From Roseobacter cerasinus (GTDB lineage Bacteria; Pseudomonadota; Alphaproteobacteria; Rhodobacterales; Rhodobacteraceae): 64,000 nucleotides of DNA. A program made the position numbers and the translations under genes. Of the stretch, positions 44,340 to 51,872 are shown piece after piece. The notes beneath the pieces are model-generated. The model made no database searches. It was not told the origin of the DNA and saw only the letters and a list, made by a program, of their open reading frames with translations. Position 1 is the stretch's first letter; the number at the start of each line of letters is the position of its first letter. The stretch spans positions 124,001-188,000 of the forward strand of contig NZ_BLIV01000006.1 in NCBI RefSeq assembly GCF_009811755.1, written 5' to 3'.

Positions 44340-46067
44340 ATGAACAAGGCGATTACCGATGGGGCGCAGCTGATGCCGCCTTCTTTTGCCGATGCACCGG
44401 GCGCATTTGCAGACGGCAGTGGGCCACCCGATTGGCAGAGCGTCGGGGCCAGCGCAAAGCTCATCACGGATGATCCGGATTTCGGGGTCTGTCTGGAGTT
44501 CGATACCGCTGATCTGCAGCGGTTGCGGTACATGGGGGAGACGCCGCTTTTGCCGGGCTGCTATCTGCGCGTGTCGGCGCGCCTCAAGCTGATGCGGGGG
44601 CCTGCCCCCTCTGCGCGCATCGCCGGATTTGCGGGTGGTCCGGGGGGTCAACCCGTGGCGGATGCGCAGACGCTCGGACCAAAGATGCAGCTTGGCGCAG
44701 ATGGTCAGATTACCGAAATATCTGCCATCGTCGGGCCGGGGACACGGCTGGGCGTGGATATGGTCTGGGGGCCCGATGCGCTCTTTGGGCATTTCGGCGT
44801 TGATCTGACCGGCTCTGACGCAGCGCGCGTCCGCCTTGATGGGCTGCGCATCGAAGATGTCAGCGCGACCTATGTTTCGCAGCAGATCGCTCAGGTCGAT
44901 GTGCGCGATTTCGGCGCTTCCGGTGACGGCAAAAGTGACGACAGCGATGCCTTTGAGGCGGCGGATCAGGCTGCGCAGGGGCGGTCCGTGCTGGTGCCCG
45001 AAGGGCGATATCTTTTGGGGCGTGATCTGCGCCTGACCGCCCCGTTCCGGTTTGTCGGCTGTGTCGTCATGCCGGAGGACGCCAGCCTTGTCCTGACCCG
45101 GCAGTTTCACTTGCCGGGGTATTGCGACGCCTTCGGGGAGCCGGTTCTGGCCCTCACGAAAGCGCTGCAGGCGCTGATGCTGCCAGATGCGCCCACGACG
45201 CTGGACATGAAGGGCATGACAGTGCGCTTGTCTGAACCCCTCCGGCTCCGCGCACCTCAGGGGCGCGATGTAACGCGCGCGGCCAGAACACTTTGCAACG
45301 GGCGGATTCAGGCGGTGCCGGGAGCGGGCTGGCGGCATGACGAAGCCAGCTTGCAGGTGGATTGGGACAGTGGCGCACCCCTTGTCTTGAACCCTGCAGG
45401 GTCGGCGGAACGGGTCCGTGTGGGCGCGCGGGTCAGCGGCCCGGGTGTGGCTCCCGAAACCTACGTCAGAGCAAAGCATGCGCCTGATCGCGTGGTCACA
45501 CTGAACAGGCCTCTGGGTGGCGGCAGCGGCGCGCGCGACCTGACTTTCACCCGGTTTCGCTATCTTCTGGATTTCAGCGATCTCCCGGAGCTGTGGCATT
45601 TCACCCTCTCCTCTCTGGAGATTTGCGGTGAGACGGTGGCCAGTGGCGTGATGCTGCCTGCCACGGGGGGGTACTTTCGTCTGCGGAACTGTACGATCCG
45701 AGACCCGCGAGACAGGGGTTTGACCTCCTGCGGTGAGGGTTGCAACGCGCTGCAGCTAAGCAATTGCAGTTTTCTCAGTGAGCGTCGGACGGCGCTGCCT
45801 CATCTGGCACTCAACGCGAACGCTCCGGGCGTTCGGATTGCCGATTGCCGATCAGAGGGGCCGCATGAATTTGGCCATATAACGGGTGGAAGTCTGCTGA
45901 TGACTGGGTGCCATGTGACCAATACGACCGGCCACTCGCAGACCGGGCTGACGCTGGCAGGGCACGCCGCCTATCTGGTGACCGGCAATCATTTTGAGAA
46001 CTGCACTATGGCTCTTGGCCCGGATTGGGGCACGATCGAGCCGGATACCAACCTCTTTTCGATCTGA
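44340..46067 (+). CDS. Right-handed beta-helix protein (glycoside hydrolase 28/pectate lyase-related)
   Basis: A 575-residue protein with the start of a pectate-lyase superfamily domain at about 182: VDVRDFGASGDGKSDDSDAFEAADQAAQGRSVLVPEGRYLL. It then has repeated short beta-strands in a parallel-helix pattern to the C-terminus (LEICGETVASGVML, LRNCTIRDPR, ISNCSFLSE-like, GNHFENCTM). Residues 1-180 form a separate beta-rich segment ending at the YMGETPLLPGCYLRV region. No signal peptide is visible, so if it acts outside the cell it needs another export route; tail-spike-like use is another possibility. The catalytic residues of GH28 are not evident. Confidence 0.75.
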   Translation: MNKAITDGAQLMPPSFADAPGAFADGSGPPDWQSVGASAKLITDDPDFGVCLEFDTADLQRLRYMGETPLLPGCYLRVSARLKLMRGPAPSARIAGFAGGPGGQPVADAQTLGPKMQLGADGQITEISAIVGPGTRLGVDMVWGPDALFGHFGVDLTGSDAARVRLDGLRIEDVSATYVSQQIAQVDVRDFGASGDGKSDDSDAFEAADQAAQGRSVLVPEGRYLLGRDLRLTAPFRFVGCVVMPEDASLVLTRQFHLPGYCDAFGEPVLALTKALQALMLPDAPTTLDMKGMTVRLSEPLRLRAPQGRDVTRAARTLCNGRIQAVPGAGWRHDEASLQVDWDSGAPLVLNPAGSAERVRVGARVSGPGVAPETYVRAKHAPDRVVTLNRPLGGGSGARDLTFTRFRYLLDFSDLPELWHFTLSSLEICGETVASGVMLPATGGYFRLRNCTIRDPRDRGLTSCGEGCNALQLSNCSFLSERRTALPHLALNANAPGVRIADCRSEGPHEFGHITGGSLLMTGCHVTNTTGHSQTGLTLAGHAAYLVTGNHFENCTMALGPDWGTIEPDTNLFSI

Positions 46068-46085
46068 GCCGAAGGCAGAAATCGC

Positions 46086-46760
46086 CTAGAACGTCCGCCA
46101 GATGCCGAGCTTGAACTGTGTCTCCCCGCCCCCGGCGACGGGTATCTCTGCGCTCAGCTGCAGGGTGGTTTGGCCTTTGCCGGGGATGACAAGCAGTGAA
46201 GGGGCGACTTTCACAAAGACGTCACCACCCTGATGCGTGGTGAACAGCTGCGCCATGCCCTTGACGTGATCAGTGAAGCCAAGCCCGATGGTTCCGTCGA
46301 GCTTGATCCGCGTTTCCAGATCCGAGCCGGGGATATTGACGCTGCTGTCGATCACCGCCCAGCCAAAGCGGTCGCCGATCTGGATGCCACGGCCCCAGGA
46401 CAACCCGGCTTCAACCGCCGGTGTGATCACCATATTGCGTGACCGGGCCCCAAGCCCCGCGTGCCAGGCCCATTTATGGGTGGCATCGGGTTGGCTGAGC
46501 GGAAAGCGCAAGAACAGGATGCCTGATCCCGATTGTTGCAACGTCCGGTCGATCCCATAGAAGATATCCGCGCCCAAGGTGAGCCGGTCACGGAGCCCGT
46601 ACTCGGCATATAGCGTGCCGGAGACGTCGTTTTCGGCGGTGATGCTGCCGGATGTGGCGACAAACCCGGTTCCCTTTTCGCGCAGCCATGGGCCCGCGCC
46701 CGCGATATGCGCGCTTGCCAGTAGAAGTGTCAGGGCCAGCGCGAGGTGACGCATCATCAT
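46086..46760 (-). CDS. Outer-membrane-like exported protein
   Basis: A 224-residue protein with a signal peptide (MMMRHLALALTLLLASAHIAGA) and amphipathic beta-strand alternation throughout, ending in a phenylalanine (KLGIWRTF), a usual sign of an outer-membrane beta-barrel. No named family is recognised. Three ATG codons in a row occur at the start; I chose the first, 5 bases after GGGAGA. It is last on the minus strand before the convergent beta-helix gene. Confidence 0.7.
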   Translation of the reverse strand: MMMRHLALALTLLLASAHIAGAGPWLREKGTGFVATSGSITAENDVSGTLYAEYGLRDRLTLGADIFYGIDRTLQQSGSGILFLRFPLSQPDATHKWAWHAGLGARSRNMVITPAVEAGLSWGRGIQIGDRFGWAVIDSSVNIPGSDLETRIKLDGTIGLGFTDHVKGMAQLFTTHQGGDVFVKVAPSLLVIPGKGQTTLQLSAEIPVAGGGETQFKLGIWRTF

Positions 46761-46827
46761 ACCAGTCTCCCGGCCCGGATCATGGTTAATGGTGCTTAAG
46801 AATTGGTAAACCTGGACCCTGGGGGTG

Positions 46828-47256
46828 TCAGGCTCCTGCACGCGCCTCGCACCTGCGGAACTGCTCCACCGGATCGGCGGCGCCTTCCAGCGGGATCTCC
46901 ACATGCTGATCACCCAAGCTGGCGACAGCGGTGTCGTTCAAGGCCAGTCCGCGCAGCACGTTGCCAAACCCGCGATCCGTTACCGTGAGGGCGGTGCCGT
47001 CACCGCTCAGCTCATGCCGGTCTGTCGCGATGCCGAGCGGGGCCCCGCCCTGAAACTCCATCGAAAACACCGGTGCCCACGCCCAGGGGGTCGGGCGTGT
47101 AAGCGTGATGGAATAGAGCGGTTGCTTGGGATCATGGGTCAACTCCACCACGACCTCCGCCGTCTCATGGGTGAGTTGGCAGGGCAGGCCGGGTGTGAAT
47201 TCCCAGGCATGCGATGTGGTGGCTGCGCAGATCAGCGCAGGGAGGCTCAGTTTCAT
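46828..47256 (-). CDS. Conserved hypothetical exported protein
   Basis: A 142-residue protein with a signal peptide (MKLSLPALICAATTSHA) and a short beta-rich mature part. Cysteines are at CQL near residue 24 and at the RRC near the C-terminus, which could form a disulfide. I recognise no family. The ATG at 47256 was preferred over one at 47292 because the signal peptide starts there. It is 67 bases upstream of the outer-membrane-like gene on the same strand. Confidence 0.65.
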   Translation of the reverse strand: MKLSLPALICAATTSHAWEFTPGLPCQLTHETAEVVVELTHDPKQPLYSITLTRPTPWAWAPVFSMEFQGGAPLGIATDRHELSGDGTALTVTDRGFGNVLRGLALNDTAVASLGDQHVEIPLEGAADPVEQFRRCEARAGA

Positions 47257-47382
47257 GCAGGAGAGACTAGGCTGGCCACAGGACTTGACCACCCCCGGTC
47301 GATTTTCAGACCCGGCACCTGAAATTCGCGGCCTGCGCTCCTACATACCTCTCAACCGATCGGAACAAGAGGAGACCGCCCG

Positions 47383-47619
47383 ATGAAATGCCCCGTGGAT
47401 GGAACAACGCTGGTGATCACGGATCGCAGCGGGGTCGAAATCGACTACTGCCCAAGCTGCCGTGGGGTCTGGTTGGATCGGGGCGAGCTTGACAAGATCA
47501 TCGACCGCAGCGCTGCCGCAGCCCCACCCCCGCCGCCGCAACAGCGCGGATATGACGACCGGGGCGGGTATCGCAAGAAAAAGCGCGGCGGCTTTCTGGA
47601 CGAACTGTTTGATTTTTAG
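47383..47619 (+). CDS. TFIIB-type zinc-ribbon protein
   Basis: A 78-residue protein with a zf-TFIIB domain: MKCPVDGTTL, then YCPSCRGVWLDRGELDKII. Cys3, Cys23 and Cys26 are ligands, while the usual second cysteine is Asp6 (CPVD), a common variant. A Pro/Ala linker and a Lys-Arg-Gly-rich tail ending FLDELFDF follow. The function is unknown. Its stop overlaps the stop of the convergent small transporter gene by a few bases. Confidence 0.85.
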   Translation: MKCPVDGTTLVITDRSGVEIDYCPSCRGVWLDRGELDKIIDRSAAAAPPPPPQQRGYDDRGGYRKKKRGGFLDELFDF

Positions 47620-47954
47620 GCCAATCGGCTCATCAGGAGCATCGACAGCAGCGCACAGCCCAGGCCTGCATATTCCCGAGCCTGCAGGCTTTCCCCAAAC
47701 CACACGGCACCAATGAGCGCGAGAGCGACGAGCGTGAGCATGGAATAGGCGACGCCTGCCTGCGCAAGCGTCACGTGCTGCATGGCGTAGAACCAGAAGA
47801 GCGCCGAGACCGCATAGAGCATGACGCCGATGGCGACATAGGCAGATGTGATCGCGTGGCCCGCGTCGGCCGCGGTCTTGATCGCGAAGTCGCCGAGGAT
47901 GACGAGGAGCGCGGTGAAAAACGCAAAGGCATAGCCAAAAGCAAAATGGGTCAT
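47616..47954 (-). CDS. Small EamA/SMR-like membrane transporter
   Basis: A 112-residue membrane protein with four hydrophobic segments, about the size of a small multidrug-resistance protein. ISALFWFYAMQHVTLAQAGVAYSMLTLVALALIGAVWFGESLQ resembles the C-terminal motif of EamA/SMR proteins. The ATG at 47954 is preferred over one at 47966 because it begins at the first helix; neither has a clear ribosome site. It is half the length of a normal EamA permease, so it would need to dimerise. Confidence 0.65.
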   Translation of the reverse strand: MTHFAFGYAFAFFTALLVILGDFAIKTAADAGHAITSAYVAIGVMLYAVSALFWFYAMQHVTLAQAGVAYSMLTLVALALIGAVWFGESLQAREYAGLGCALLSMLLMSRLA

Positions 47955-48397
47955 AAGAACTCGCATATCTAAAAGACTTGGTCCGAAACAGTGCGAGTAT
48001 AACACAAGGGCTGCTCCGGCGCATCTGCGATGACGTGTTGCCGGAGTGCTCATCAAGCTGTGAACTATACGGGCTCTCCCGCTTCTCAGGGATCAACCGC
48101 GCGGCAACCACCCTGCACCTTGGAGCAGTGCAGGCTGATGTCTGCTGTGGTTCGCGGCCCACAGGCGCATCGCTTCAAGCCAACTGCGCAAAGCGATGCG
48201 GACCTGCCAAGATGAGAGGACGCCTTGCCGCAAGCCGCCATCGGTCTTTGACTTTTGGGTGGTTTGGGGGAGCGTAGCGCTCAGGCCCTGATGCGTCGAG
48301 AGACCATTTTTGATCCAATGGACACACACGTCATCCGAAGTTCGAAAACGGCCGACCATCGGATCGCCCGCTCTACCTCATATGCGACATTGCGATG
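47955..48397. other. 443-base stretch without a recognisable gene
   Basis: I see no convincing coding frame here on either strand. Short open frames lack family similarity and ribosome sites. The base composition is mixed and a few short inverted repeats occur. It could contain a decayed gene or insertion remnant, or an unrecognised RNA, but nothing supports one choice. Confidence 0.4.
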
Positions 48398-48604
48398 CTA
48401 GAGCAGTTTCAGGTCGCTGGCCATTTGGCGACCATCGCGTCCTTCTGCCAGCTCGAAGCTGACCTTCTGGTCATCGGCCAGACCGGTCAAACCCGACCTT
48501 TCAACCGCCGAGATGTGCACAAAAACATCAGATCCGCCCCCTTCCGGAGCGATAAAGCCGTAGCCTTTTGTGGTGTTGAACCACTTCACGGTGCCAGTTG
48601 GCAT
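48398..48604 (-). CDS. Cold-shock protein (CspA family)
   Basis: A 68-residue single-domain cold-shock protein that binds single-stranded RNA and DNA. RNP1 is KGYGFI in VKWFNTTKGYGFIAPEGGG and RNP2 is VFVHI in SDVFVHISAVERSGL. Start at 48604 (MPTGTVKWF) chosen over a 36-base upstream ATG. The 187 bases to the divergent arsC-like gene leave room for a long leader, as is common for csp genes; no specific structure is claimed. Confidence 0.93.
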   Translation of the reverse strand: MPTGTVKWFNTTKGYGFIAPEGGGSDVFVHISAVERSGLTGLADDQKVSFELAEGRDGRQMASDLKLL

Positions 48605-48791
48605 GCCTTCCGTGCCTCCTTTTGCCTTTCCAGACCGCACCGGAACGCCCGGTGCGGGTATTGCGTGACGTTGATCGCGGCAAACCGCACCAACGTCTCT
48701 TTAAAAGATTGGCCTTCCTCTGTAAAAATCAAGAAAAACGGGAAGAAACCTGCTGATTTCGCCCCCGAATTTTAGCAATTGTGAGGAAATC

Positions 48792-49109
48792 ATGCGACTG
48801 TATGGATTGAAGACCTGCGACACCTGCAGAAAGGCTTTGAAAGCTCTGCCGCAGGCCTCACTGGTGGACGTGCGGGCAGACGGCGTGCCGGATGAGCTTC
48901 TGGCGAAAGCGCTTGCCACATTTGGCGATGCTCTGATCAATACGCGCTCCACCACGTGGCGGGGGCTGGATGAGGTGGCACGTCAGGCGCCGCCTCTGGA
49001 GCTGTTGAAAGCGCATCCCAGCCTGATGAAACGCCCGCTCATCGTTACAGAGAACGAGCTGTTTCTGGGCTGGGGCAAAGAGACGCAAGCGGCCCTTGGT
49101 TCTGGCTGA
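48792..49109 (+). CDS. ArsC/Spx-family thioredoxin-fold protein
   Basis: A 105-residue thioredoxin-like protein of the arsenate reductase (ArsC)/Spx/YffB group. It starts with MRLYGLKTCDTCRKAL, with Cys9-x-x-Cys12, and has KRPLIVTENELFLGWG near the C-terminus in the position of the ArsC arginine-containing loop. The CxxC form is typical of YffB-like proteins rather than true arsenate reductases, so glutathione-dependent reduction of an unknown partner is likely. It is convergent with the DoxX gene. Confidence 0.85.
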   Translation: MRLYGLKTCDTCRKALKALPQASLVDVRADGVPDELLAKALATFGDALINTRSTTWRGLDEVARQAPPLELLKAHPSLMKRPLIVTENELFLGWGKETQAALGSG

Positions 49110-49115
49110 GCGGGT

Positions 49116-49664
49116 TCAAGCCTCCGGCACGCGCCGTTTCAGAGCAGCATCAAAAGACAGGGGGCCTGCGCCCTTGATGACCAGTACCAGCAGAACAAAG
49201 ATCCAGAAGGCGCGTTGGTCGAGGATCGCGCTGTCGGGAAAGCGGTCGAACCAGGCGCCAAAGGTCTCTTTGTGCTCCAGCCCACCGTGGCCGATCAGGT
49301 CGGTCAACGACTGCACGATCACGAATCCGATCATGCCAAGCGCCGAAAGACGTGTCAGCAGGCCGACGACAATGAGAGCGGGCAAGATGAACTCCGCCCA
49401 GGTTCCGGCCACCACAACGGCCCAATGAAAGATCGACAGCTGCGTGACGTCATAGGTCACGGCTTCCATCGCTTTGGGGAAGATCTGTGCGTAGGCGCCG
49501 ACCGAGGGTTGGAACAGGCCCAACACACCCTCTCCCAATTTGGTCAGGCCGGAAACCCAGAAATACATCAGCAGCGTGGCCGCAAAGACAAAACGCGCCA
49601 GCGTGGCAAGCAGCCAGTCCGCCCGCGACAGGCGGTCCGTGAGCGAAGCGTAGAGAGAGATCAT
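49116..49664 (-). CDS. DoxX-family membrane protein
   Basis: A 182-residue membrane protein of the DoxX family, with four hydrophobic helices. FVSGLTKLGEG-like (FWVSGLTKLGEGVLG), VVAGTWAEFILPALIVVGLLTRLSALGMIGFVIVQS, and FPDSAILDQRAFWIFVLLVLVIKGAGPLSFD are the family blocks. DoxX proteins are usual last members of bufferin operons, where they may support redox chemistry of the modification. Its ATG follows directly on the BufC stop. Confidence 0.88.
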   Translation of the reverse strand: MISLYASLTDRLSRADWLLATLARFVFAATLLMYFWVSGLTKLGEGVLGLFQPSVGAYAQIFPKAMEAVTYDVTQLSIFHWAVVVAGTWAEFILPALIVVGLLTRLSALGMIGFVIVQSLTDLIGHGGLEHKETFGAWFDRFPDSAILDQRAFWIFVLLVLVIKGAGPLSFDAALKRRVPEA

Positions 49665-50417
49665 TTATGTGTCCTTTGTCGTGTCGGTCAACGCGCCGGT
49701 TTGCAGTGCAAGCGTCAGGGCCTGCGCCAGGTCGAAATCGGGGATGGCGGCGCGTGTGGCCTCGTGGGCCGCGCCGAAAGTCTTGCCTGTTGAGAGGTGT
49801 TCGAGCCACGTTGCAGCCCCGTCTGGCAGCAGGTGGGGATGGGGGTCAAATGCGGGCCGAGTGATCAGCACGTCCTGCGCCACAGCGCGGGGTTTTGGCG
49901 CGTCCGCCTCGAAATTCAGCCGCCAGATGTCATGCAGCGGCCATTGCGAGCGCAAAACGCGCGTTGCCGGGGCCAACGCAAAATTCATCTGCACAAGCCT
50001 TTCAGGGTCGGCTTGCAGCCGCTCTGGTGCGAGCGCGGGCGCATCGGTCGCGTGATAGGACGCGCGCAGAGCGAGATCGAGGCGGGCGCAGTCGGGCAGA
50101 TAGCCGATATGCGCCAACGGTTCGAATTGCTCCAGAAACGCGGGCAGAGCTGCGCCGTAGTGCATCATCAAAGGCGAAGGTGGCGGATGTTGCCGCACGT
50201 AGATGGCCGCGAGCCGCGAGAAGGTTTCGCCGCCCAGCAGCTTGTAGACAAGCGGGAAGGCAACTTGCAGCGCTTCGGTCAAGGAGACGACCACGTTATT
50301 GCGGTAGACGGAAAATCGCTTGCCCGCAGGGGCGTTCGCGCCGTCGCGCAGCCCCTCCGGTACCGCCTGTGTCGGGTCCAGAATGGCCTTCCGGAATATG
50401 CTTTGGCTGACAGTCAT
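49665..50417 (-). CDS. bufC: BufC/HvfC-type bufferin modification partner (DUF2063)
   Basis: A 250-residue DUF2063 protein, the partner subunit of the multinuclear iron oxidase. [55 protein letters not shown] is the typical N-terminal block and [18 protein letters not shown] follows as the second conserved block. It presumably presents the small cysteine peptide to BufB. Overlaps bufB by four bases. Confidence 0.9.
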   Translation of the reverse strand: MTVSQSIFRKAILDPTQAVPEGLRDGANAPAGKRFSVYRNNVVVSLTEALQVAFPLVYKLLGGETFSRLAAIYVRQHPPPSPLMMHYGAALPAFLEQFEPLAHIGYLPDCARLDLALRASYHATDAPALAPERLQADPERLVQMNFALAPATRVLRSQWPLHDIWRLNFEADAPKPRAVAQDVLITRPAFDPHPHLLPDGAATWLEHLSTGKTFGAAHEATRAAIPDFDLAQALTLALQTGALTDTTKDT

Positions 50418-51268
50418 GCCGCGGGCGCGAGCGCGCGCGCGGCCCGTTCGGCCTCACTGCGCAGGGTGGGCCAATCTGGCACATCCGTGTCCCATTCGAC
50501 CAACACAGGCCGTGGGCCACATTTGGCCAGCGTGATGTCTAACAGGGCCCAAACGGGGTCCACGACGGGTTTGCCGTGGCTGTCGATAAGCAGGGGCGCG
50601 CCGTGGTCGTCTGCGTCTTCGTCATGACCGCCGACGTGAATCTCGCCAACGGCGTGCAGCGGAAAGGCGTCGATGTAGCCTTGGGCCGAGAGACCGAGGT
50701 TGGTGGCGGAGATGAAGACGTTGTTCACATCCAGCAGCAGGCCGCAGCCGGTGCGCTTGACCAGTTCGGCCAGAAAATCGGTTTCCGCCCAGGTGCTTTC
50801 CGCAAAGGCGAGGTAGCTGGAGGGGTTTTCCAGCAGCATCTGACAGCCCAGCGTGGATTGCACCTGATCAATGTGATCAGCCACGCGGGTCAGCGTGGCA
50901 GTCGTGTAGGGCAGGGGCAGCAGATCGTTCAAAAACTCCGCACCATGGGTCGACCAGGCCAGATGCTCCGAAAAGCTCGCAGGCCGTGCCCAGCCGACCA
51001 GTTTTTTCAGCCGCGCCAGATGATCGGCGTCCAGCGCGCCTTCGCCGCCTATGCTGAGGCCCACACCATGCACAGAGAGGGCAAACTGCTCGGACAATGC
51101 GCGCAGTTGCGCCAGCGGGCGACCGCCGTCTCCCATGTAGTTCTCCGCATGCACCTCGATCCAGGCAACGGGACCGGGCTCCGCACGCAGCTCTGTGAAG
51201 TGCTGCGGCTTGTAGCCCACACCGGGCGCGGCGGGCAGGTGATCGAAACGGGGGGCGTTATCCAGCAT
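50414..51268 (-). CDS. bufB: BufB/HvfB-type multinuclear iron-dependent oxidase (DUF692)
   Basis: A 284-residue DUF692/MNIO-family TIM-barrel enzyme. Its relatives use two or three irons to oxidise cysteines of a partner peptide into thiooxazole or related heterocycles. Family blocks include [70 protein letters not shown] and [12 protein letters not shown], with the His and Asp/Glu metal ligands in those segments. The start at 51268 gives [18 protein letters not shown]; an extension to 51328 was rejected. It follows bufA by 95 bases. Confidence 0.93.
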   Translation of the reverse strand: MLDNAPRFDHLPAAPGVGYKPQHFTELRAEPGPVAWIEVHAENYMGDGGRPLAQLRALSEQFALSVHGVGLSIGGEGALDADHLARLKKLVGWARPASFSEHLAWSTHGAEFLNDLLPLPYTTATLTRVADHIDQVQSTLGCQMLLENPSSYLAFAESTWAETDFLAELVKRTGCGLLLDVNNVFISATNLGLSAQGYIDAFPLHAVGEIHVGGHDEDADDHGAPLLIDSHGKPVVDPVWALLDITLAKCGPRPVLVEWDTDVPDWPTLRSEAERAARALAPAA

Positions 51269-51316
51269 CTTGGACCTCCGACAGAATTGGGTCTCGGGCA
51301 GCGTCAGATGAGAGGT

Positions 51317-51341
51317 GTCCGGCGACACGAGGCCGCCGGAC
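51317..51341 (-). terminator. Hairpin between bufA and bufB
   Basis: Perfect 8-base arms GTCCGGCG (51317-51324) and CGCCGGAC (51334-51341) with a 9-base loop lie 22 bases beyond the bufA stop on the minus strand. There is no T-run. It would raise bufA mRNA relative to bufB-bufC-doxX, matching a peptide needed in excess of its enzymes. Confidence 0.55.
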
Positions 51342-51363
51342 GCAATGTCTTTGAAGTCCGGCC

Positions 51364-51666
51364 TTATGCAGGCAGGTCGCGGTCCAGCTCTTCCAGCGAG
51401 CCCTGGCGCGGTGTGCCATCTGCCATCGCGGGCAGGTCAATCTCGGCGCAGGTGCCTGCATCGACCAGCGTCCAGGCGTTGCCCTGGTAGTCAACGGTCG
51501 ATGTGCCGGCGCAAGTTGTGCCGGGGCCGGCGGCGCAATCATTGGCGCCTGCCAGCGACACGCCGTAGCATTTCTCTTTCGAAGCGGCTTCGACGGTGGT
51601 CATCTGAGCGGTCATCGCCGCGGCCACAGCACCGGCAAGTGCGACTGTTTTCATTGTGTTCGACAT
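51364..51666 (-). CDS. bufA1: Bufferin precursor peptide (BufA1, DUF2282)
   Basis: A 100-residue exported small protein with a signal peptide (about 1-27, ending VEA-AS) and a DUF2282 core with four conserved cysteines, Cys33, Cys44, Cys52 and Cys73, in [23 protein letters not shown] and AGTCAEI. Bufferins are ribosomally made periplasmic peptides whose cysteines are converted by MNIO enzymes so that they bind copper. AAGGGAA precedes the ATG. A dyad sits about 45-70 bases upstream. It is the first gene of bufA-bufB-bufC-doxX. Confidence 0.93.
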   Translation of the reverse strand: MSNTMKTVALAGAVAAAMTAQMTTVEAASKEKCYGVSLAGANDCAAGPGTTCAGTSTVDYQGNAWTLVDAGTCAEIDLPAMADGTPRQGSLEELDRDLPA

Positions 51667-51710
51667 GGTGTCATTCCCTTGTTGAGAGCCATCCTGGCCA
51701 ATGATGTCAC

Positions 51711-51738
51711 ATTATCTACGCGCTCAATCGTTGATAAT
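51711..51738 (-). promoter_or_regulatory. ATTATC/GATAAT dyad upstream of bufA1
   Basis: ATTATC (51711-51716) and GATAAT (51733-51738) form an inverted repeat 22 bases apart start to start, and TCAATCGTTGA makes a smaller dyad between them. The site is 45-72 bases upstream of the bufA1 ATG, in the promoter region after the thrS terminator. A metal-responsive or ECF-sigma promoter is possible, but no such regulator is in the window. Confidence 0.4.
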
Positions 51739-51831
51739 CTACTCACGAGCCCGTGTCTCACGGAGCCGTCAGCAGATGTTGGCCGGGCGCAGGGGATTCC
51801 TGTCGAAGATTACAAAATGTTACAGAATTTC

Positions 51832-51864
51832 TGCCTCGCGCGTGCATTTTTACGGCGCGAGGCA
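51832..51864 (-). terminator. thrS terminator hairpin
   Basis: A perfect 10-base stem TGCCTCGCGC (51832-51841) and GCGCGAGGCA (51855-51864) with a 13-base loop begins 9 bases after the thrS stop on the minus strand. The arms extend imperfectly into AGAATT on both sides (about 51823-51870). Downstream reads AGAAATTCTGTAACATTTTG, which gives a short T-rich tail. Confidence 0.75.
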
Positions 51865-51872
51865 TAGAATTG

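Noticed and set aside
47955-48397. Insertion-sequence or small-RNA remnant
   Set aside because: No terminal repeats, transposase fragment or convincing RNA fold was seen, so it is reported only as unassigned sequence.
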